From: Deltaproteobacteria bacterium UBA1386
Lineage (GTDB): Bacteria > Desulfobacterota > Syntrophorhabdia > Syntrophorhabdales > Syntrophorhabdaceae
Length of the DNA stretch: 39,747 nt
Direction: 5' to 3'
Assembly (NCBI GenBank): GCA_002305765.1
Contig: DBQU01000114.1
Location: 1 to 39,747, forward strand
Below, in pieces: positions 25,616 through 34,933 of this stretch. Both the position numbers and the translations under genes were made by a program. The notes below the pieces were generated by a model. The model saw only the letters and a program-made list of their open reading frames with translations. It had not been told where the DNA came from and did no database searches. Position 1 is the first letter of the stretch. Each line of letters starts with the position of its first letter.

Positions 25616-26809
25616 CTATTCCCAGACACCTTCCAGCGAATCGTGGGACCGGGGATGGATCGTTTTCTGTCCCACCATCTTTGCCAGGAAATCGAGGCCG
25701 AAGGTCAAGAAGGGGAGGGGGTCCCTGAGACTGAGATCGTCGAAGGCGGTCTTCCTGTTGAAGAGCCGGAAGTACTCTCTCAGAAATGCCATCTTGTCTC
25801 CGGCGCTCTTTAAGGCCTCGGGAAAGGTCCTGAGGTCTCCCCACACCCATCGCGTCACGACACCCTTGGTGAAACCATCGACACGGCTCGTGTCGCCGTC
25901 GCGGGCCAGGGTGTAGAGCAGGTATGGGAAGTCCACGCCGCTCGCGATACCCTGAACCAGGGAGCCCCAGAGACGCGGGTTGATGTCGATGAGGTAGGGT
26001 ATGCCCGTTGCCTCATCGACGATGAAATCCGCCTGGCATATACCGTGCCAGGCGAGCCTCTCCAGTAATCTCCTCAAATGGCCCACAGCTGCGGGGTTGT
26101 CGACACTGACCCTGAGCGTCGCCTGCCCGCCCGTGAAGGGAAGGTCCCTCAGTTGCCTGTAGACGACATGGGCTTTCAACTCTCCGCGGCCGAAGAGCAT
26201 CGCCACGCAATGCACCGTCCCGGCGACCTTTTCCTGGACGGAGAACCTCTCCCAGGGCCGCCCGAACCAGGTGTCCCCGGAAAGGATGGCTTCGAGTTCC
26301 CTTTCCGTCGCCGCCTCCCTGATGCCCCAGGCTCCCCCGCCCTGATTGGGCTTGACGAGCACGGGGTAGGTAAGGGCTGCAACCTCCGGCCCCGCCTTCC
26401 TCAGTTCCGCCGCCGCGAAGGTCCGGGGCACGGGCACCCCGAGCGACCGGGCCAACGGCATCCATCTGTCCTTGTTGTGCGCGGTCAGGACCTGGTCATA
26501 ATCGGGGACGGCCATGCGGACGTGCCGCGAAATCTCGTCCTTGTATTTCGACAGGAGAAATGTCTCCTCGAACACGGGTATGAGCACTTCCGCCTTGAGG
26601 CGCCGCGCGTTCTTAACGATGGACGCGATAAAGCCCGCCTGGTCCCTGAACGGGGACGGGTAGATGAAATGCCCTTTGGAGAAACGTGACGCGAAGGACA
26701 TGGACAGGGGCACGAAATCGGCGGTGTAGACGGGTATCCCCTTTCCGCCGAGGCTCCTGACCACGGTGTAGGCGATCCTGTTCTTCGCGTTCGTGACGAT
26801 GACACTCAT
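25616..26809 (-). CDS. ATP-grasp ligase (third ligase of the cluster)
   Basis: A 397-residue ATP-grasp enzyme. The N-terminal pre-ATP-grasp domain begins SVIVTNAKN. The ATP-binding strand YPVLVKPNQGGGAWG (about 147-161) and the metal-binding LIDINPRLWGS are characteristic. The set resembles carbamoyl-phosphate-synthase-like or carboxylate-amine ligases, which join a carboxylate to an amine through an acylphosphate. It is not closely similar to the two paralogous ligases upstream, though it belongs to the same superfamily. Seven bases separate it from the previous gene. The substrate is unknown; an amide bond to a sugar acid or amino acid is suggested by context. Confidence 0.83.
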   Translation of the reverse strand: MSVIVTNAKNRIAYTVVRSLGGKGIPVYTADFVPLSMSFASRFSKGHFIYPSPFRDQAGFIASIVKNARRLKAEVLIPVFEETFLLSKYKDEISRHVRMAVPDYDQVLTAHNKDRWMPLARSLGVPVPRTFAAAELRKAGPEVAALTYPVLVKPNQGGGAWGIREAATERELEAILSGDTWFGRPWERFSVQEKVAGTVHCVAMLFGRGELKAHVVYRQLRDLPFTGGQATLRVSVDNPAAVGHLRRLLERLAWHGICQADFIVDEATGIPYLIDINPRLWGSLVQGIASGVDFPYLLYTLARDGDTSRVDGFTKGVVTRWVWGDLRTFPEALKSAGDKMAFLREYFRLFNRKTAFDDLSLRDPLPFLTFGLDFLAKMVGQKTIHPRSHDSLEGVWE

Positions 26810-26816
26810 GGCGTGC

Positions 26817-28013
26817 TTACCTTAAGATAAGTATCCTTCTCCTGAGCATGTTACCCACGTGCTCCCTCCATTCCTCAAAGAAAGGCCTGGGGTCCCAGGG
26901 ATCGAAGATCGCGAAGGACGTCCTGCCCAGGTACGGGCGGAGGTATTCCCGGATCGAGAACCCTTCCATTGAATGGTTCAGCACCGTGTGGAGGAGGTCC
27001 TTATACAGATGCACCCAGTAGACGTTCTCCCTGAAGGAGTGGACACGTATCTTCTCATGCCGGACAAGGTCCGCGTACTCGATATAGGGGAAGTTGATGC
27101 CGCATGAGGTGCACAGGGCGGTATAGAATATGAACCTGGGGTTGATCTCGATGAGCTTGTACTGACCGTCGCGGGGGTCGTATTTCCACTCGATCTCTGA
27201 AAAACCGTGGTAGCCGAGCCCTTTAAGGAGCCTGCCGCTCAGTTCGTCGACATCCGTGACCTTTTCGCTCTTCGTTACCCGTCCCTGACCGTATCTCGGG
27301 GGGTCCTGCCTGACCTTCCGCGTCGTCATGGAGGCCAGGACCTCCCCGGAGCGGTCGATGTACGAAGCGAACTGGACCATCCGCTCACTGTCCGGACCGG
27401 GGATGATCTCGCATATCATCATGCCGAAAGGGTCACCGGCAACGTTGCCGGTAAGGTCCCTGTACACGCCCGCGAGTTGTTCAAAAGATTCAATCTCGAA
27501 CATCTTGAAGCCGAAACGCCTTATGAAGACGTGGGCCCGACCCGGTTTCAGAAGACAGGGGAACTTTATCCTGTTCCTGAACCCGTACAACTCTTCAAGG
27601 GACCGCGCGCGAAAGGCTTCGGGAACGGCGATCCCCAGCCGGCGGGCATTCTCGTACAGGACGTTCTTGTCCAGGATGCCTTCGATGATATCGAGGCCGG
27701 GCCCCGGGACTATGTAGTATCGCGACAGCATGTCCCTGTATCTCGCCAGGAATTCGACGCCGTAATCCTTCGTGGGCATGATCAATGTGCCGGACCACTT
27801 CCGCCCGTTCTCCAGAAGATAGACGAGGAGGCGCTCCGGCTGCTCGATGAAGCGCGGGACCTTGATGCGGTCGGCCACGTATCTCGAATACCTTCCGATC
27901 TCCTCGCTTTCCTGGTCATAGATGACGACGGATCGAACGCCCCGACTGCCGAGAGCCCTCATCACCTGGTATCCCAGGCCAGTGGCGTTGAGCAGAATGA
28001 CCTTATCCAACAT
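26817..28013 (-). CDS. ATP-grasp ligase, paralogue B (COG3919-like)
   Basis: A 398-residue predicted ATP-dependent ligase of the group that includes D-aspartate-ligase-like proteins. Visible elements: FPCLLKPGRAH (ATP-binding), MICEIIPGPDS, SMTTRKVRQDPPRYGQGR, HGFSEIEWKYDPRDG and LIEINPRFI (metal site). It is clearly paralogous along its whole length to the gene at 29977-31200. The ATG at 28013 aligns with that paralogue's start; an in-frame TTG at 28040 is an alternative with a GGTGA-type site upstream. It follows asnB by 30 bases. Confidence 0.84.
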   Translation of the reverse strand: MLDKVILLNATGLGYQVMRALGSRGVRSVVIYDQESEEIGRYSRYVADRIKVPRFIEQPERLLVYLLENGRKWSGTLIMPTKDYGVEFLARYRDMLSRYYIVPGPGLDIIEGILDKNVLYENARRLGIAVPEAFRARSLEELYGFRNRIKFPCLLKPGRAHVFIRRFGFKMFEIESFEQLAGVYRDLTGNVAGDPFGMMICEIIPGPDSERMVQFASYIDRSGEVLASMTTRKVRQDPPRYGQGRVTKSEKVTDVDELSGRLLKGLGYHGFSEIEWKYDPRDGQYKLIEINPRFIFYTALCTSCGINFPYIEYADLVRHEKIRVHSFRENVYWVHLYKDLLHTVLNHSMEGFSIREYLRPYLGRTSFAIFDPWDPRPFFEEWREHVGNMLRRRILILR

Positions 28014-28043
28014 CGACGGGACATGTTTCGCGGTACGCAACGG

Positions 28044-29939
28044 TCACCCCGTGAAGAGACGGGACCAGGTCTGGAGCGCCAGGACACCCATGAGCAGGGT
28101 GGCCCGGTCCGGCAGGCCGGCCTGGTGTTCTCTTCTCAGTCTTGCAACCTCTTTTGCTTCGAAGATTCCAACCTTCTTTATCTCGGCTTCCGAAAGCGCC
28201 GTCTCCGCCCAGTCCGGCAGACGGCTTCCCATGAGCCATGTTTCGTAGGGCGCCGCCAGGCCTTTCTTCCTGCGGAGCCTCGCCCCCTCGGGTACGATGC
28301 CCTTCACCGCGTTCCTGAGCAAAAACTTCTCTGTGAGATCGAAATAGGTCCCGTCGATCTTCAAACGGAAGGGGACCGAGGCGCAGAACTCCCACAGTTT
28401 GTGATCGAGAAAGGGTACGCGCGCCTCAACGGAATGGGCCATGCTCATCCGGTCCAGCGAGTGGTTGATGTCGTCGACCATGCGCGTCCGCGACTGCAGC
28501 CAGAGCATCTGGTCGCTCAAGGGCCGCCCCGCCACGGCCGGAAGGTGGTCCTTCCAGGAATCGAGCAGCGATCCTCCATTGCCTTTTAACGCCGCGGAGA
28601 CCTCGCGGGCAAGCAGACGCTCCTTGATCTTCGGGTCGCCGATGGTGAGCCACGCGCGGTACTGGTCCTGCGCCTCACTGCGCCCCTCCCGCAGGACCCT
28701 GTACATCCCCATGGCGCCGGCACCGCGGGAACGCAGGAGAAGACCCTCGGCCACGAAGGCGCGCAGGAAGAAGGGCAGTCCCAGAAGAGGTCTTGACCAG
28801 ACCTCGCCCCGGTGCCAGTGGTAACCGGCCAGCAACTCGTCGGACCCCTCGCCGGTGAGCACGACCTTGAGGCCCTTTTGCCGCACCGCCCTGTGCATGT
28901 TGTATTCGGTGACGAACACCGGTTCCGCCAGGGGTTCCTCCAGATAGTAGAGGGCCTCCGGGTAATCGTCCATGCTGTCCTTGCCGAAAGCGACGGGAAC
29001 GTGGTCCGTTCCGAGAGCACCGGCCGTTTCCCGGGCGGCATCGGCCTCGTTGAGACGGCAGCTGTCGAAGCTTATGGATATGGTCTTCAAGCGTGTCGAA
29101 AGAGACCTCTGCGCGAAGGCGGCTATCGTCGCCGAATCGATCCCGCCCGACAGGAGCGCCCCGAGAGGCGCCTCGCTCATAAGGTGCATCCCGATGCATT
29201 CCGCCAGAAGGTCCTGGAACTCTTCGGTCAGCTCCCGAACGGTGCTGCCGTTGCCCTCGCTGTAGGCGAGCTCCCAGTATTTCCTCATCGTGACTGTCCC
29301 GTTCCTCACGGTAAGGAAGTGGGCGGGGGGAAGCTTCCTTATTCCCTTGCAGATGGTGCGCGGGTTCGGCACGAACCCGACGGTGAGAAAGGCATCGACC
29401 GCGGCCATGTCCACGCGGCAGGGTATCCCCGATTGCAGCAGGATACCGCGGATCTCGCTGGAAAAGTAGAGCCTGCCCCCCTCTTCCGCGTAGTACAGGG
29501 GCTTGATCCCCATGCGGTCCCTGCACAGGAAAAGGGCGCGCCTGGAGCTGTCCCAGATCGCGAACGCGAACATCCCCCGCAATCTCGACAGGCAGCCTTC
29601 CATGCCCCACTGTTCGTAGGCATGGACGATCGTCTCCGTGTCCGACCTGGTCCTGAAAACGTGCCCTCGCCTTACGAGCTCTTCTCTCAACTCCAGATGG
29701 TTGTATATCTCGCCATTGAAGACGATGGATATGGCTCCATTCTCATTGGACAACGGTTGGTGGCCCCTCGCGACGTCTATGATGCTCAGGCGACGCATCG
29801 CAAGCCCCACCTGCCCGTCGGTGAAGGTCCCCGAATCATCGGGCCCCCTGTGCGAGAGCGCGTCGTTGGCCCTTACGAGCCGGGACGGCTCCGGCGGCCT
29901 CCCGCCGTTAAGGTTCAGAACACCGGTAATGCCACACAT
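28044..29939 (-). CDS. asnB: Asparagine synthase-like glutamine amidotransferase (AsnB family)
   Basis: A 631-residue two-domain enzyme. The N-terminal Ntn-type glutaminase begins with the catalytic Cys2 (MCGITGV), with HRGPDDSG and NGEIYN. The synthetase domain has the PPi loop SGGIDS (264-269) and GEGSDELLAGY. It should use glutamine nitrogen to amidate a carboxylate; in polysaccharide clusters the acceptor is often not free aspartate. The ATG at 29939 follows GGAGG by four bases. It is flanked on both sides by paralogous ATP-grasp ligases, so its product or substrate likely enters the same pathway. The symbol names the family only. Confidence 0.9.
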   Translation of the reverse strand: MCGITGVLNLNGGRPPEPSRLVRANDALSHRGPDDSGTFTDGQVGLAMRRLSIIDVARGHQPLSNENGAISIVFNGEIYNHLELREELVRRGHVFRTRSDTETIVHAYEQWGMEGCLSRLRGMFAFAIWDSSRRALFLCRDRMGIKPLYYAEEGGRLYFSSEIRGILLQSGIPCRVDMAAVDAFLTVGFVPNPRTICKGIRKLPPAHFLTVRNGTVTMRKYWELAYSEGNGSTVRELTEEFQDLLAECIGMHLMSEAPLGALLSGGIDSATIAAFAQRSLSTRLKTISISFDSCRLNEADAARETAGALGTDHVPVAFGKDSMDDYPEALYYLEEPLAEPVFVTEYNMHRAVRQKGLKVVLTGEGSDELLAGYHWHRGEVWSRPLLGLPFFLRAFVAEGLLLRSRGAGAMGMYRVLREGRSEAQDQYRAWLTIGDPKIKERLLAREVSAALKGNGGSLLDSWKDHLPAVAGRPLSDQMLWLQSRTRMVDDINHSLDRMSMAHSVEARVPFLDHKLWEFCASVPFRLKIDGTYFDLTEKFLLRNAVKGIVPEGARLRRKKGLAAPYETWLMGSRLPDWAETALSEAEIKKVGIFEAKEVARLRREHQAGLPDRATLLMGVLALQTWSRLFTG

Positions 29940-29976
29940 ACTGCCTCCTTCCAGGCGATGACACCGTGAACGTTTA

Positions 29977-31200
29977 TCATGGTGAAACACCGTTTATTCT
30001 GAACGGGGAGGTCCTCGCGTTCCTCCACCTCCTGATCACATTGCCAGCGTGTTGTTTCCACTGTTCGAAGAAGGGCCTGCAGTCCCTCGGATCGAATATG
30101 GCGAAACACTTCTTCCCCAGGTAGGGCCTCACGTAGTCCCTGAGCGAAAGGTCTTCCAAGCGATGGTTCAGCACGGTATGGAGTGCGTCCGCGTATTCGT
30201 GGATCCAATAGACGTTCTCTTTGAAGGAGCCGATCCTGATCTTCCTGCCGAGAACAAGGTCCGCGTACTGGATGTACGGAAAGTTGATACCGCAGGCGAC
30301 GCAGAGTCCCGTGTAGAATATGAACCGGGGATTGATCTCGATGAGCTTGTACGTCCCGTCGCGGGGGTCGTACTTCCACTCTATCTCGGAGAACCCGTGA
30401 TAGCCGAGCTCCGCAAGGAGCCTGCGGCTGATCTCATCGACGCCGTCAACCCTCTCGCTTATCGCCACCCTCCCCTGCCCGTACCGCGGCGGGTCCTGCC
30501 TGAGCTTCCTCGACGTCATGGAGGCAAGCACCTCTCCCGACCTGTCCATGTAAGAAACGTACTGGACCATCTGCCTGCTGTCCGGGCCGGGAATGATATC
30601 GCATATCATCAGTTCGAACCTGTCGGACGTGAAGTCGTCGGTGAGTTCCCTGTAGTGCCTCACCAGATCGACGAAACTGTGGACCTCGAACATTTTGAGG
30701 CCGAATTCCCGTATGAAGAGATGCGCAAGACCCGGTTTTACCAGGCAGGGGAACCTGAGAACCCCTTCCAGGGACCGGAGCTCGTCCATCGTTCGGGGGG
30801 AGTAAATGGCGGGCACCGGGACACCGATGCGCCGGGCGACGGCATAGAGGGACTTCTTGTCCACAATGGTGTTTACGACATCGAGATCGGGCGCGGGGAT
30901 AGCGTAGTGAGCGGACAGCCTGTCCCTGTTGGCCGCGAGGAATTTGACCCCATAGTCGTCGGTGGGGATTATGAGCGTTCCCTTCCATTCATCCTTCCTC
31001 TCGAGGAGGAAGTCGGTCAGGACGCCCTGCCTGTCGAAGTAACCGGGTATCTCGTGGGTCTCTATGACGTGCTTCGAGAACTGGGCGATCTCGTCGGGCT
31101 CGTGCCCGTAGATCACGATGCTGCCGATACCCTCCGCGGCGAGGGCCTTTACGACCTGGTACCCAAGTTCCCGCGCTGTCAGAACGATCACTTTTTCCAT
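29977..31200 (-). CDS. ATP-grasp ligase, paralogue A (COG3919-like)
   Basis: A 407-residue ligase with the same motifs as paralogue B: FPCLVKPGLAH, MICDIIPGPDS, SMTSRKLRQDPPRYGQGR, HGFSEIEWKYDPRDG and LIEINPRFI. More than half of all positions match paralogue B by eye, and DNA similarity is still obvious, so the pair arose by gene duplication. It has a short extra C-terminal tail (RNARTSPFRINGVSP). The start overlaps the CapA-like gene by 13 bases. The two ligases may add different residues or act in sequence. Confidence 0.86.
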   Translation of the reverse strand: MEKVIVLTARELGYQVVKALAAEGIGSIVIYGHEPDEIAQFSKHVIETHEIPGYFDRQGVLTDFLLERKDEWKGTLIIPTDDYGVKFLAANRDRLSAHYAIPAPDLDVVNTIVDKKSLYAVARRIGVPVPAIYSPRTMDELRSLEGVLRFPCLVKPGLAHLFIREFGLKMFEVHSFVDLVRHYRELTDDFTSDRFELMICDIIPGPDSRQMVQYVSYMDRSGEVLASMTSRKLRQDPPRYGQGRVAISERVDGVDEISRRLLAELGYHGFSEIEWKYDPRDGTYKLIEINPRFIFYTGLCVACGINFPYIQYADLVLGRKIRIGSFKENVYWIHEYADALHTVLNHRLEDLSLRDYVRPYLGKKCFAIFDPRDCRPFFEQWKQHAGNVIRRWRNARTSPFRINGVSP

Positions 31201-32273
31201 AGCTTTCCCACCCTCCCTTGCCTTACGAAGCGCACGGCCTTCCCCACATTGAGCTTTCTGAAGAAAACGGGCCAGTAAAGGGGATGCGTCAGGATAAGGG
31301 GCAGGGTGTACCGGGTGAGGATCATCCTCCTGCCCGCCTCGTTGAGCTCATACGCCGATCCCGCCACCTGGCTGTTCATCTGTTCCAGCATACCGTCAAA
31401 GAAGGATGCGAGAGAGGCAGGCAGCACAGCCGGAAGTGTCTCCTCCCGGTACACGGGACACACCCCGGCGACCTCATAACCCGTCCTGTCGAAGACCACC
31501 CTCACGTACATGCCGATCTTGCACTCGGGACGCTGGAAGAGGACATTCTCCCTGCAGTCCTCGTAGCGTATGCTGTAGGGCAGGCTCTCGTACTCCTCCC
31601 GGGGCGTGAAGATGAAGTTTCCCAGGGAGTAGAATATGTGCTTCCCCTTGTAGACCTCGCTGCCCTGCGTCACGTGGGGGTGGTGGCCGATGACGAGGTC
31701 GGCGCCCTGGTCGATGAGCCGTCTGCCCGCCTCCTGCTGGTCGGCGTTGATGAAGATGTTGTGGTCGTCGCCCCAGTGGAGGAACATGATGAGAAAATCG
31801 CAGTCTTTCTTCAGGGACCCCACGTCGAGATCACGGAGATCCCTGGAAAGGTGGCCGCAGAACCGCGTCTCCACCCAGTTGACCGCCGCCATCCCCAGGG
31901 TGATCCCCTTGACGCTCACGCGGCGATACTGGGACAGCACCCCGTAGTCGATGCCGAAGGCGCCGATACCCGCGTTGTCGAGAAGACCCTGCGTTTCATC
32001 GAGGCCTTTTTCGAAGAGGTCGAAGATGTGGTTGTTGTTCATGCTCACATGGGTAAAACCAAAGCTCGTGAGTATCGGCAGGTTGGCCGCGTCCGACCAC
32101 AGGGGTATCTTCCTCGTGTCCATGACAGCGGGCGGCTCCGAGACGATGGGACATTCCAGGTTGCCGACGACCAGGTCGGCCTCTTTGAAGTGCCCGAGGA
32201 GCCCCGGATCGGGCACTTCGTCCACCCGTCTTGCCCCGGGCATTATGTCGCCTGTGAAGATGCAGTCGATCAT
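31188..32273 (-). CDS. CapA/PgsA-like metallophosphatase-fold protein
   Basis: A 361-residue protein of the PGA_cap family, related to proteins needed for poly-gamma-glutamate capsule formation and to calcineurin-like phosphoesterases. Motifs: TGDIMPG (7-13), GNLECP (37-42), MNNNH (78-82), HWGDD (166-170) and GHHPH (196-200). No signal peptide or N-terminal membrane anchor is visible, unlike typical CapA; the C-terminus has a hydrophobic patch near 310-335. It lies three bases after a GNAT gene and overlaps the next ligase. With the ligases it points to an amide- or amino-acid-containing polymer. Confidence 0.86.
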   Translation of the reverse strand: MIDCIFTGDIMPGARRVDEVPDPGLLGHFKEADLVVGNLECPIVSEPPAVMDTRKIPLWSDAANLPILTSFGFTHVSMNNNHIFDLFEKGLDETQGLLDNAGIGAFGIDYGVLSQYRRVSVKGITLGMAAVNWVETRFCGHLSRDLRDLDVGSLKKDCDFLIMFLHWGDDHNIFINADQQEAGRRLIDQGADLVIGHHPHVTQGSEVYKGKHIFYSLGNFIFTPREEYESLPYSIRYEDCRENVLFQRPECKIGMYVRVVFDRTGYEVAGVCPVYREETLPAVLPASLASFFDGMLEQMNSQVAGSAYELNEAGRRMILTRYTLPLILTHPLYWPVFFRKLNVGKAVRFVRQGRVGKLWKK

Positions 32274-32276
32274 TGA

Positions 32277-32987
32277 TCACACCATCCTCGGGCGCGCGGT
32301 CGCGCCCTTTCCGGAAAGGGCCGCCGCAACCTTGCGGAAAAGCTTTCCGTAAAGCTCGAAGGGGCCCGCGTTGTTCAACGTGTCGATATCGCCGCAGGTA
32401 TTGATCATGAACCGGATCGTGGCAAAATATCCAGCGGTGAGATTTCCTTTGCACAGGAACTTCGCTTTCTTCAGGGTCCTGTGCGTGCTTTCATTCCAGT
32501 CCATGGTGACAAGCAGAAGCCTCGTGAAGCCTGCCGGCAGAAGTACCCGGCAGGCCGCGACCAGGATCGACGGGGTGATGTTCCTGCCCCTGTACTCCTC
32601 GTCGACGTAGGCGTTGTAGGCATACACATCGCCGTCCTGCAGTTGCAGTGTGACCTTGATCTCGAGGATGAACTTTTCGCGGGGACTGAACCATATATAC
32701 CCCGCGATCCGTTCCCCGTCCTCACAGACAAAGCAGTGCTCCCCCCTCGCTACGCGCTCTTCGACATCCTCCATACCGAATACGGGCTGAAAAAGGGTTT
32801 CCCTCTTTCTCTGGGTCCCGAGCAGCTTCGCGAAGGTCCCGCGGTCCCGGGGCAACAGCTCTCTGCACAGGAGACCTTCCGCGCACCTGATATCCATGGA
32901 GGCTACGTCTTTGATCGATTGCGTGTAGAGCATCATCGTCTTTTGTGAGAACATATACCGTCTCACCTTAGGCAGAAAACCGGCCAT
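32277..32987 (-). CDS. GNAT-like acyltransferase, paralogue 2
   Basis: A 236-residue protein with a GNAT-like core (about 30-215). FVCEDGERIAGYIWF and YNAYVDEEYRGRNI match the central strand and the acetyl-CoA pyrophosphate loop area. It shares a distinctive N-terminal pattern (R-Y-M-F-S-x-K-T-M) and the late AGYFATIRFMIN with the neighbouring gene. ATG at 32987 was chosen because it matches the paralogue's length; the GTG at 33008 has its G-rich site only one base away. It may acylate an amino-sugar or transfer an aminoacyl group; the acyl donor is not evident. Confidence 0.72.
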   Translation of the reverse strand: MAGFLPKVRRYMFSQKTMMLYTQSIKDVASMDIRCAEGLLCRELLPRDRGTFAKLLGTQRKRETLFQPVFGMEDVEERVARGEHCFVCEDGERIAGYIWFSPREKFILEIKVTLQLQDGDVYAYNAYVDEEYRGRNITPSILVAACRVLLPAGFTRLLLVTMDWNESTHRTLKKAKFLCKGNLTAGYFATIRFMINTCGDIDTLNNAGPFELYGKLFRKVAAALSGKGATARPRMV

Positions 32988-33036
32988 GAACCCTCTTTTC
33001 GGTTTCACCCCTATTCATGGAATGTGAGACCGTCGC

Positions 33037-33837
33037 TCACGTGAGCAACTCCCGTCGAGGCGCAAGGGGCTTTTCCGACATGCCGGCGCCACGACCCGGT
33101 ACACCATCGTCGGGTCGATCCGGGCATGATGAAACCTGGCGAACCGACGGGAACCCGAGCCTGCGGAAGATCTTTCGATAGAGGCCGAACATGCCGGTCT
33201 CGTTCCGGAAGGCAATATTCCCGCAACCATTGATCATGTACCTGAAGGTCAGGAAATAACCCGCCGTCACGGTGCCGGCGACCTGGAACTTCGCTTTCAA
33301 AAGGGACCCTCCCGCGGCCTTGTTCCACTTCATGGTGGCGGTGATCTCCCGGGTGAAACCCCGGGGGACGAGGTCTTTCCTGGCCGCGTCGACATTGCCG
33401 CCGACTATGTTGCGGCGGCGGTAATCCTTCAATATGTATGAATTGTAGAGATAAAGATCCGACGGCCTGAGGCGGATGGTCGATTCGATCTCGGGAATGT
33501 ACTTCTCCCCCTTCGCAAACCAGGAATACCCGACGATCCTGCCCGCGTCTTCCCCGATATAGCAGGCTTCACCCTCCTCCAGTCGCCTCGCGGCTTCCTC
33601 CACGTCAATGGGCCTGAAAACGTGCTCTGTGCCCTCTTGGATGGCGAGTATCTCCGACAGGCTGTCATGGTCGGAGGGCATCGCGAGGGGCCTGAAAACG
33701 AACCCGTTCCGCGGGCAACTCCAGGGGCTCGGGTTATTGTAGTGATACTCGTAAAAAACCATCGTGGTCCTGGAAAAGATATACCGCCCGATCCTGCGCA
33801 GGGTACTCACCGCTCCTGTCGCGTTATGAATTGACAT
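33037..33837 (-). CDS. GNAT-like acyltransferase, paralogue 1
   Basis: A 266-residue protein homologous to the downstream gene: RYIFSRTTMVFYEY near the N-terminus, YIGEDAGRIVGYSWF, YNSYILKDYRRRNIVGG and AGYFLTFRYMIN. The last 40 residues are a Pro/Arg-rich extension absent from paralogue 2. GAGGTG lies about six bases before the ATG. It is 12 bases downstream of the frameshifted ATP-grasp gene and 49 upstream of its paralogue. Confidence 0.72.
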   Translation of the reverse strand: MSIHNATGAVSTLRRIGRYIFSRTTMVFYEYHYNNPSPWSCPRNGFVFRPLAMPSDHDSLSEILAIQEGTEHVFRPIDVEEAARRLEEGEACYIGEDAGRIVGYSWFAKGEKYIPEIESTIRLRPSDLYLYNSYILKDYRRRNIVGGNVDAARKDLVPRGFTREITATMKWNKAAGGSLLKAKFQVAGTVTAGYFLTFRYMINGCGNIAFRNETGMFGLYRKIFRRLGFPSVRQVSSCPDRPDDGVPGRGAGMSEKPLAPRRELLT

Positions 33838-33849
33838 GGTTGCACCTCT

Positions 33850-34933
33850 TTAAGTGTGAAACGTTAGCCCGTACCGGGCAAAAAGAGCCCTGTTCTTCTG
33901 CGTCAGGAGTCCCCCGTTCGTGGCCTGGATGCCCGTGGTTCCCCATTCGATATTCCCCTCGATCATCACCGGGCCGGAAGGCGAGACCGCCAGGTCCCAA
34001 CCGATCGTCTTGAGCTCGCTGAAAACCTTTTGCGCCTTTGCCGCCGTTTCCTTCACCTCGTTCCAGTAGGGGACCTCAAAACCCTTGAAAACGACACCTG
34101 TGAGGGGATGTCTTCTCAACTCCACCGCGTGCGTGGTCTTCTGAAAGCCACGCTCTTTGAGTTTCCCCGTTTCGATGTCCACCCCGACCACAATCCCCCC
34201 CAGTGAGAAATTATCGACCGCCGTCCCGTCTGAACTCGTCCGCAGCATCGCGGCCAGAAACTCCACCTCACCGTCGCGGGTGAGAAGCGTGATGAGGCGT
34301 ATGGTGTTCAGGCAAAAAGGGTTCATGCCCTCCATGCGCGGGTGCTGCCCGATCACTTCCTGAACGATGAAATCCCCCCCCCGGAGCGACTTCCGGCGTC
34401 GCCGCGGCCTTCAACTCGATCCCCCGCCCGTTGCGCCGCGCGAAATAGATCCCCCTCCCCTGTACCCCGCCCCGGGGTTTCAGGATCACCCTGTCGAGAC
34501 CCCGCGCGTCCATCACACTGACGAGGCAGGGGTCGTTGTCGCCCGGCAACCGGGCACACATACCGTAGAGCTCCGGGACAGATATGCCATGATACCGGCA
34601 CAGGCAATGGAAAAGGTGCTTGTCGTTCACGAGGGAACTGTAGCTGTCGTTCCACAGGCATTTGTAGAACCTGTGCTTCAGAAGCGGCGCCACGGTCTCG
34701 TCCATGTATTCCCTGAAATGCTTCCGGTCTTTGAACTGGAACTCGAAAAGGTAATAGTTGACGGGCACGACCTTGAGCACGAAGAAGAGGTACAGGTGGT
34801 CGAGGGCGATGGCGGCCCGGGATTTCCCCGGGGGGGCGCAGCCGGGATGGGGCTGCGCGATCCCCTGGAGCAGTCTCGGGAACTGTGCAAAATGGGACGA
34901 ATAGTGATGGATGGATCTCAGCAGGTCTATCAT
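33850..34933 (-). pseudogene. Sugar-transfer-associated ATP-grasp protein, split by a frameshift in a G9 tract
   Basis: Two minus-strand frames (34933 to about 34380, then about 34373 to 33850) together give a protein of about 359 residues. The first has HLYLFFVLKVV, NDSYSSLVNDKHLFH and the ATP-binding VILKPRGGVQGRG. The second has IGQHPRMEGMNPFCLNTIR and ends with GWDLAVSPSGPVMIEGNIEWGT, matching the sugar-transfer-associated ATP-grasp family. The frames meet at nine G (plus-strand C 34374-34382); eight would restore PGGDFIVQEVIGQHP. The ATG at 34933 overlaps the stop of the giant gene (ATGA). A true mutation, phase variation or a sequencing error are all possible. Confidence 0.8.
34374..34382. 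repeat. Homopolymer G9 (minus strand) at the frameshift
   Basis: Nine consecutive C on the plus strand, read as nine G in the gene. It sits exactly where the two halves of the ATP-grasp protein change frame. Losing one base restores the frame. Such tracts slip during replication and are also error-prone in assembly. Confidence 0.9.

Noticed and set aside
27207..32276. Several plus-strand frames of 350-460 codons opposite the ligase, AsnB-like and CapA-like genes
   Set aside because: All mirror well-supported minus-strand genes and show no protein-family motif or start signals.
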